A DNA stretch of 8,543 bases from positions 1 to 8,543 of the forward strand of contig JACQAU010000021.1 in assembly GCA_016194835.1 (NCBI GenBank), in the 5' to 3' direction. The translations under genes and the position numbers were made by a program. The notes beneath the pieces are model-generated. The model was not told the DNA's origin. It saw nothing but the letters and a program-made list of their open reading frames with translations, and made no database searches. This stretch comes from Deltaproteobacteria bacterium (lineage in GTDB: Bacteria > Bdellovibrionota > UBA1018). Of this stretch, positions 5,863 to 8,543 are shown piece by piece (within the stretch, counting starts at the first letter, position 1; each line of letters opens with the position of its first letter).

Positions 5863-6547
5863 GCGTGTTATCTCCTTTTACAATAGTTTCATATTTTTTT
5901 GATTCAATATAAGAACGCATTTTACTTCCAGTAAAACGAAAGACAATTTCAGCTCCTCTTTCGACAATAAAAGCAGGTGGCCATTTTTTCCCTAAAATAT
6001 TACCCTCTAAATACACTATGGTACCCTTTTCACCTAAATTATCAAAATAAAGATTACCTTTTAGACCAAGAAAATGTCCTTTTGTAATTTCAAACTGAAT
6101 CCATCTATCACTTACTTCTGTAAAAGTGACTTCAGAAATTAGTTTAAAATTCCAAATACCACCTTCTATCTCTAATATTCTTGTGGATTCTGAATACCGT
6201 GCTTTATCAATATATGGGATCATTTCAGCATAAAGTTTATAATTTGTTAAAATCTGCCTTGTAACCGCCAGGTTTGAATGCACAAGCATAGCCGCATAAA
6301 AAGAGTATTTTTTATAGCCAAGTAAGCCAGTAGGACCACGAACAGGATCAAGTGAAGCATATGCAATAGTGTCTCGATCTTTGAGCACTTTTTCATAAAC
6401 CGAAGCTTTCAATAATGTCTGAATTTCCGGCGCATCAGCCTTGGTGTAGGAAACAGAGAAACAAGCAAAGAAAAACACAAGGGATAGCCAGCCAGATAGT
6501 CGCTTTTGATGCACAATATAACCAATAAACACGTGGTCTTTCTTCAT
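5822..6547 (-). CDS. Exported START-like / SRPBCC domain protein
   Basis: The 241-residue protein has an N-terminal signal peptide: basic HQKR (13-16), hydrophobic LSGWLSLVFFFACFSV (17-32) and a likely signal peptidase I site at ADA|PE (after residue 39), so it should be exported to the periplasm. The mature part fits the START/polyketide-cyclase fold. It has LVHSNLAVTRQILTNYKLYAEMIPYIDKA (the helix and 'Y.EMIPYI' turn typical of such domains), then strands with ILEIEGGIWNFKLISEV, RWIQFEITKGHFLGLKGNLYF and GTIVYLEGNILG, and a C-terminal helix. Bacterial homologues are thought to bind lipids or other hydrophobic molecules; the ligand is unknown. The start lacks a strong Shine-Dalgarno, and a GTG at 6514 is another option. 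It is the first gene of the leftward operon, overlapping the PilZ gene by 41 bp, and diverges from pgsA. Confidence 0.8.
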   Translation of the reverse strand: MKKDHVFIGYIVHQKRLSGWLSLVFFFACFSVSYTKADAPEIQTLLKASVYEKVLKDRDTIAYASLDPVRGPTGLLGYKKYSFYAAMLVHSNLAVTRQILTNYKLYAEMIPYIDKARYSESTRILEIEGGIWNFKLISEVTFTEVSDRWIQFEITKGHFLGLKGNLYFDNLGEKGTIVYLEGNILGKKWPPAFIVERGAEIVFRFTGSKMRSYIESKKYETIVKGDNTHGEPKVPQPKRRF

Positions 6548-6570
6548 TGACTCAAGTATATAAGAAAAAC

Positions 6571-7164
6571 ATGCTAATGAATTCTGAAAAAGAACTTATT
6601 TTTACAAATACACCCAATATACTCACCCTAATCAGAATAGGGTTTGCGCCCATTGTAGTGGGTCTTTTATTCATCAAGGATCCTATGTGGGATCTCATTA
6701 CAGCGGTTTTATTTGGGATTGCTAGTCTTACTGACTACTTTGATGGCTATTTCGCTAGGAGTCAAAAAGCTGTCACTATATATGGAAAACTCTTAGATCC
6801 TTTGGCAGACAAGTTCCTAGTTATTTCAGCTTTAGTTATGCTACAAGAACTTGGGCGTATACATCCAATTATTGTAATTTTATTGATTTGCCGTGAACTT
6901 GCCATAACAGGGCTCAGGGCTTTAGCCAGCGCAGAAGGCGTTATTATCCCAGCCTCAAAAACAGCTAAGTGGAAAACGGTGTGTCAGATGGTGGCAATTC
7001 CATTCATAATGGTAAAGCAAGGACTTTGGGGGATCCCACTTTATGCCATCGGACATATACTTCTTTATCTTTCTTTAGCAATTAGCCTCTGGTCAGCAAA
7101 AGATTACATTGTAGACTTTTTTCGTGGAATTAAAGAAAAACGTGATAAAAAACCCAAATACTAA
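6571..7164 (+). CDS. pgsA: CDP-alcohol phosphatidyltransferase, probable phosphatidylglycerophosphate synthase
   Basis: PgsA transfers a phosphatidyl group from CDP-diacylglycerol to glycerol 3-phosphate in the inner membrane, the first committed step to phosphatidylglycerol and cardiolipin. Numbered from ATG 6571, the catalytic signature DG..AR........G...D...D is complete: D58, G59, A62, R63, G72, D76 and D80. The N-terminal TPNILTLIRIGFAP is the family opening, and several hydrophobic membrane segments follow (about 25-35, 42-53, 82-92, 98-107, 138-147, 158-173), ending in a basic tail. At 197 residues it has normal length. The frame stays open to TTG 6547, but ATG 6571 or 6577 agrees better with family N-termini; none has a strong Shine-Dalgarno. 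It diverges from the START-like gene by only about 23 bp. Related CDP-alcohol transferases share the motif, so the exact acceptor is probable, not proven. Confidence 0.9.
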   Translation: MLMNSEKELIFTNTPNILTLIRIGFAPIVVGLLFIKDPMWDLITAVLFGIASLTDYFDGYFARSQKAVTIYGKLLDPLADKFLVISALVMLQELGRIHPIIVILLICRELAITGLRALASAEGVIIPASKTAKWKTVCQMVAIPFIMVKQGLWGIPLYAIGHILLYLSLAISLWSAKDYIVDFFRGIKEKRDKKPKY

Positions 7165-8498
7165 TGTTTTGCTTTCATGATATACAACACTCGCTCTGAA
7201 CCCGTTACTGGAGACGCTTTTTGTATTTGAAAATCTTGTATAAATACTTTTTCAAATCCTTCTTGAGTGTAATTTGGAAAAATATCATTTCTGCTGGATA
7301 ATAACCTTTGAACTTGAGAATCAGATTTTGGCACAAACTCAATAATTAAATACGTACATATTTTTTTAAAAAAAGAAGAAATTTTTTCTAATGGCAAATT
7401 ATTTGAAACAGCTAAATGGTGAATAAGCGCCAATGCCATAACCACATCAACTGGACCACGCTCTAATAGACTATCTCTCTCTTTGTTTTCCCAACCAAGT
7501 GCAGAACTTGGATTTGTTAAATCTAAAACAAGAGGTAATATATTTTTTTCATTTTTCAACTTACAGTTTAAATAATTTTTCTGTACAGCCAATGGATCAA
7601 TATCAAAAGACACTGTATAAGCACCCACAGCAGAAGCGAGTTGACTGAAAACACCAGTATTTGCACCCAAATCCCAAACTGTTTTAGGCTTAATGTTAGA
7701 TAAAAATTCATGTACTAAGGTCTTCTTATATTCAAAGGCTTGATTTGAATAATTTGTTTCGTCATAATAGTGTCCATAAAATGCGTTTTTTGAAAAGCTA
7801 TTTTTTGTGTTTTTAAGTACCAAAGGCTTATTAGAATAGTGATTTTGACTTTTTGCATGCAGGTAAATATGAAAGAACACAGTTGGACTCAATAATGCTG
7901 TTTTTGGGAGTAGTTTTAAGGTCAAGTCCAAAGGAATTCCATCTAAATAAATTTTTAAAAGTTGGCTCAAACGCATATCAACACAAGCCATTAAGACCAA
8001 AGAACCTAAAAAATGTTGACAAAACTGCTTATAAGCTACCCATGGTATACCTTCATTATATTTTTCAAAAGATAAGGTGTCGATTAAAATGGGTTGTCCT
8101 TGATAAAATTGAATATTATAACAAGAAGCATCTTTTAAACTCATGCGGTGATCTAATGCTAGTTTCTGAATTTGCAATGTACACAATGCAGCGTCTTTTA
8201 ATTGTTCAAAACTCCACTCATATGGATAGGAAATAAAAGGAATTTTGATCGGATTAATAATTTTATATGTATTTATAAAAGATGGAGGTTCAGGATTAGC
8301 AACTTCGTCGTGTGTAATCAAAAGTCTCTGGCCTATTAAATTTTGATATAAGCCAGAGCTTATTAAAAAATCATAATTATCTTGATAATTTAAATTAATT
8401 TGTCGATACAACTTTGCATTATATTTAAACAAAAACCCACTTGGATCTCGAAATGAACTAGCCAAAGGACTATGGTGCTGAACCAAACTATTATTCAT
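7161..8498 (-). CDS. NoeA-like SAM-dependent methyltransferase with a large N-terminal domain
   Basis: The C-terminal part (about 262-445) is a class I methyltransferase: motif I VWDLGANTG at 274-282, acidic FDID at 298-301 ending strand 2, LDLTNP for motif III and DVVMALALIHHLA as the motif IV region, followed by a STLIIEF-like strand (YLIIEFVPKSDSQV). The N-terminal 200 residues belong to a domain seen in NoeA-like proteins: SSFRDPSGFLF (14-24), YPYEWSFEQLKDAAL (91-105), SLKDASCYNIQF (120-131), ILIDTLSFEKY (137-147) and LDGIPLDL (185-192). The spacing of N128 and ID139-140 resembles the catalytic N and D of kinase-like folds, which is an inference. There is no signal peptide or membrane segment. 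The substrate is unknown; NoeA was named for host-specific nodulation, but such homologues occur in non-symbionts. ATG 8498 has no clear Shine-Dalgarno. It converges on pgsA with a 4-bp overlap. Confidence 0.85.
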   Translation of the reverse strand: MNNSLVQHHSPLASSFRDPSGFLFKYNAKLYRQINLNYQDNYDFLISSGLYQNLIGQRLLITHDEVANPEPPSFINTYKIINPIKIPFISYPYEWSFEQLKDAALCTLQIQKLALDHRMSLKDASCYNIQFYQGQPILIDTLSFEKYNEGIPWVAYKQFCQHFLGSLVLMACVDMRLSQLLKIYLDGIPLDLTLKLLPKTALLSPTVFFHIYLHAKSQNHYSNKPLVLKNTKNSFSKNAFYGHYYDETNYSNQAFEYKKTLVHEFLSNIKPKTVWDLGANTGVFSQLASAVGAYTVSFDIDPLAVQKNYLNCKLKNEKNILPLVLDLTNPSSALGWENKERDSLLERGPVDVVMALALIHHLAVSNNLPLEKISSFFKKICTYLIIEFVPKSDSQVQRLLSSRNDIFPNYTQEGFEKVFIQDFQIQKASPVTGSERVLYIMKAKH

Positions 8499-8543
8499 TT
8501 TTTAATAAACTTTTTTTGAAAGTAAGCTTTAATCTTACGCCAA

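Noticed and set aside
6547..6570. TTG 6547 as the start of pgsA.
   Set aside because: It would overlap the divergent START-like start codon, and the family N-terminus is matched from the later ATGs.
7853..8236. A 127-codon plus-strand reading frame opposite the methyltransferase gene.
   Set aside because: It lies wholly antisense to conserved methyltransferase N-terminal domain codons and its translation shows no domain-like pattern. Similar antisense frames at 869-1084, 2794-3012 and 3728-3964 are rejected for the same reason.
8522..8538. Short inverted repeat GTAAG ... CTTAC upstream of the methyltransferase gene, considered as a terminator.
   Set aside because: Only 5 bp of stem with a 7-base loop and no clean T-run; expected by chance in AT-rich sequence.
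1..8543. Search for tRNA genes, CRISPR repeats, transposases and insertion-sequence ends.
   Set aside because: No cloverleaf-like sequence, no regularly spaced repeats and no transposase-like translation was seen by eye; the decaying left arm has no recognisable mobile-element ends within the window.

Overview
The window is AT-rich, bacterial and densely coded. A PilZ domain protein and an HD-GYP domain protein imply cyclic-di-GMP signalling. With a class II fructose-1,6-bisphosphatase, exported START-like and phasin-like proteins and a Gram-negative-style signal peptide, this suggests a low-GC Gram-negative bacterium, perhaps Bdellovibrionota or a related former deltaproteobacterial lineage. 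The taxonomic guess is an inference from gene content and style, not a proof.

Left part (1-1977) looks like a decaying accessory region. It holds the 3' end of a gene that starts outside the window (3-233), possibly a glycosyltransferase fragment. Next is a broken AAA_14/DUF4143 ATPase (304-1430): its Walker A N-terminus and its DUF4143 C-terminus lie in different frames, and the middle is missing. Then comes an excisionase-like HTH protein fused to a STAS-like segment (1555-1977). This last ORF appears truncated, because its final codons lie inside the 3' end of the opposing gene.

Middle part (1960-3577): a small leftward gene of unknown function with a C-terminal heptad-like helix (1960-2316), a 250-bp intergenic region with a perfect 11-bp inverted repeat and a candidate promoter, and an HD-GYP phosphodiesterase gene reading right (2567-3577).

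Right part (3586-8498) looks like ordinary chromosomal core. Six leftward genes overlap or are separated by at most 18 bp and probably form one operon. In order of transcription they are an exported START-like protein, a PilZ protein, a 67-codon ORF, glpX, a COQ10/RatA-like SRPBCC protein and a phasin-like protein. The operon runs head-on into the HD-GYP gene with only 8 bp between stops. The glpX leader contains a hairpin and an inverted repeat able to pair with the glpX ribosome binding site. Diverging from the START gene is a CDP-alcohol phosphatidyltransferase of the PgsA type (6571-7164). It converges, with a 4-bp overlap, on a 445-residue SAM-dependent methyltransferase with a large NoeA-like N-terminal domain (7161-8498).

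The most interesting points are the operon that places a c-di-GMP receptor next to a gluconeogenic enzyme and lipid-type binding proteins, opposite an HD-GYP enzyme; the possible RBS-sequestering leader of glpX; and the two independently broken genes in the left arm. No tRNA, rRNA, CRISPR array, intact transposase or convincing intrinsic terminator was seen.
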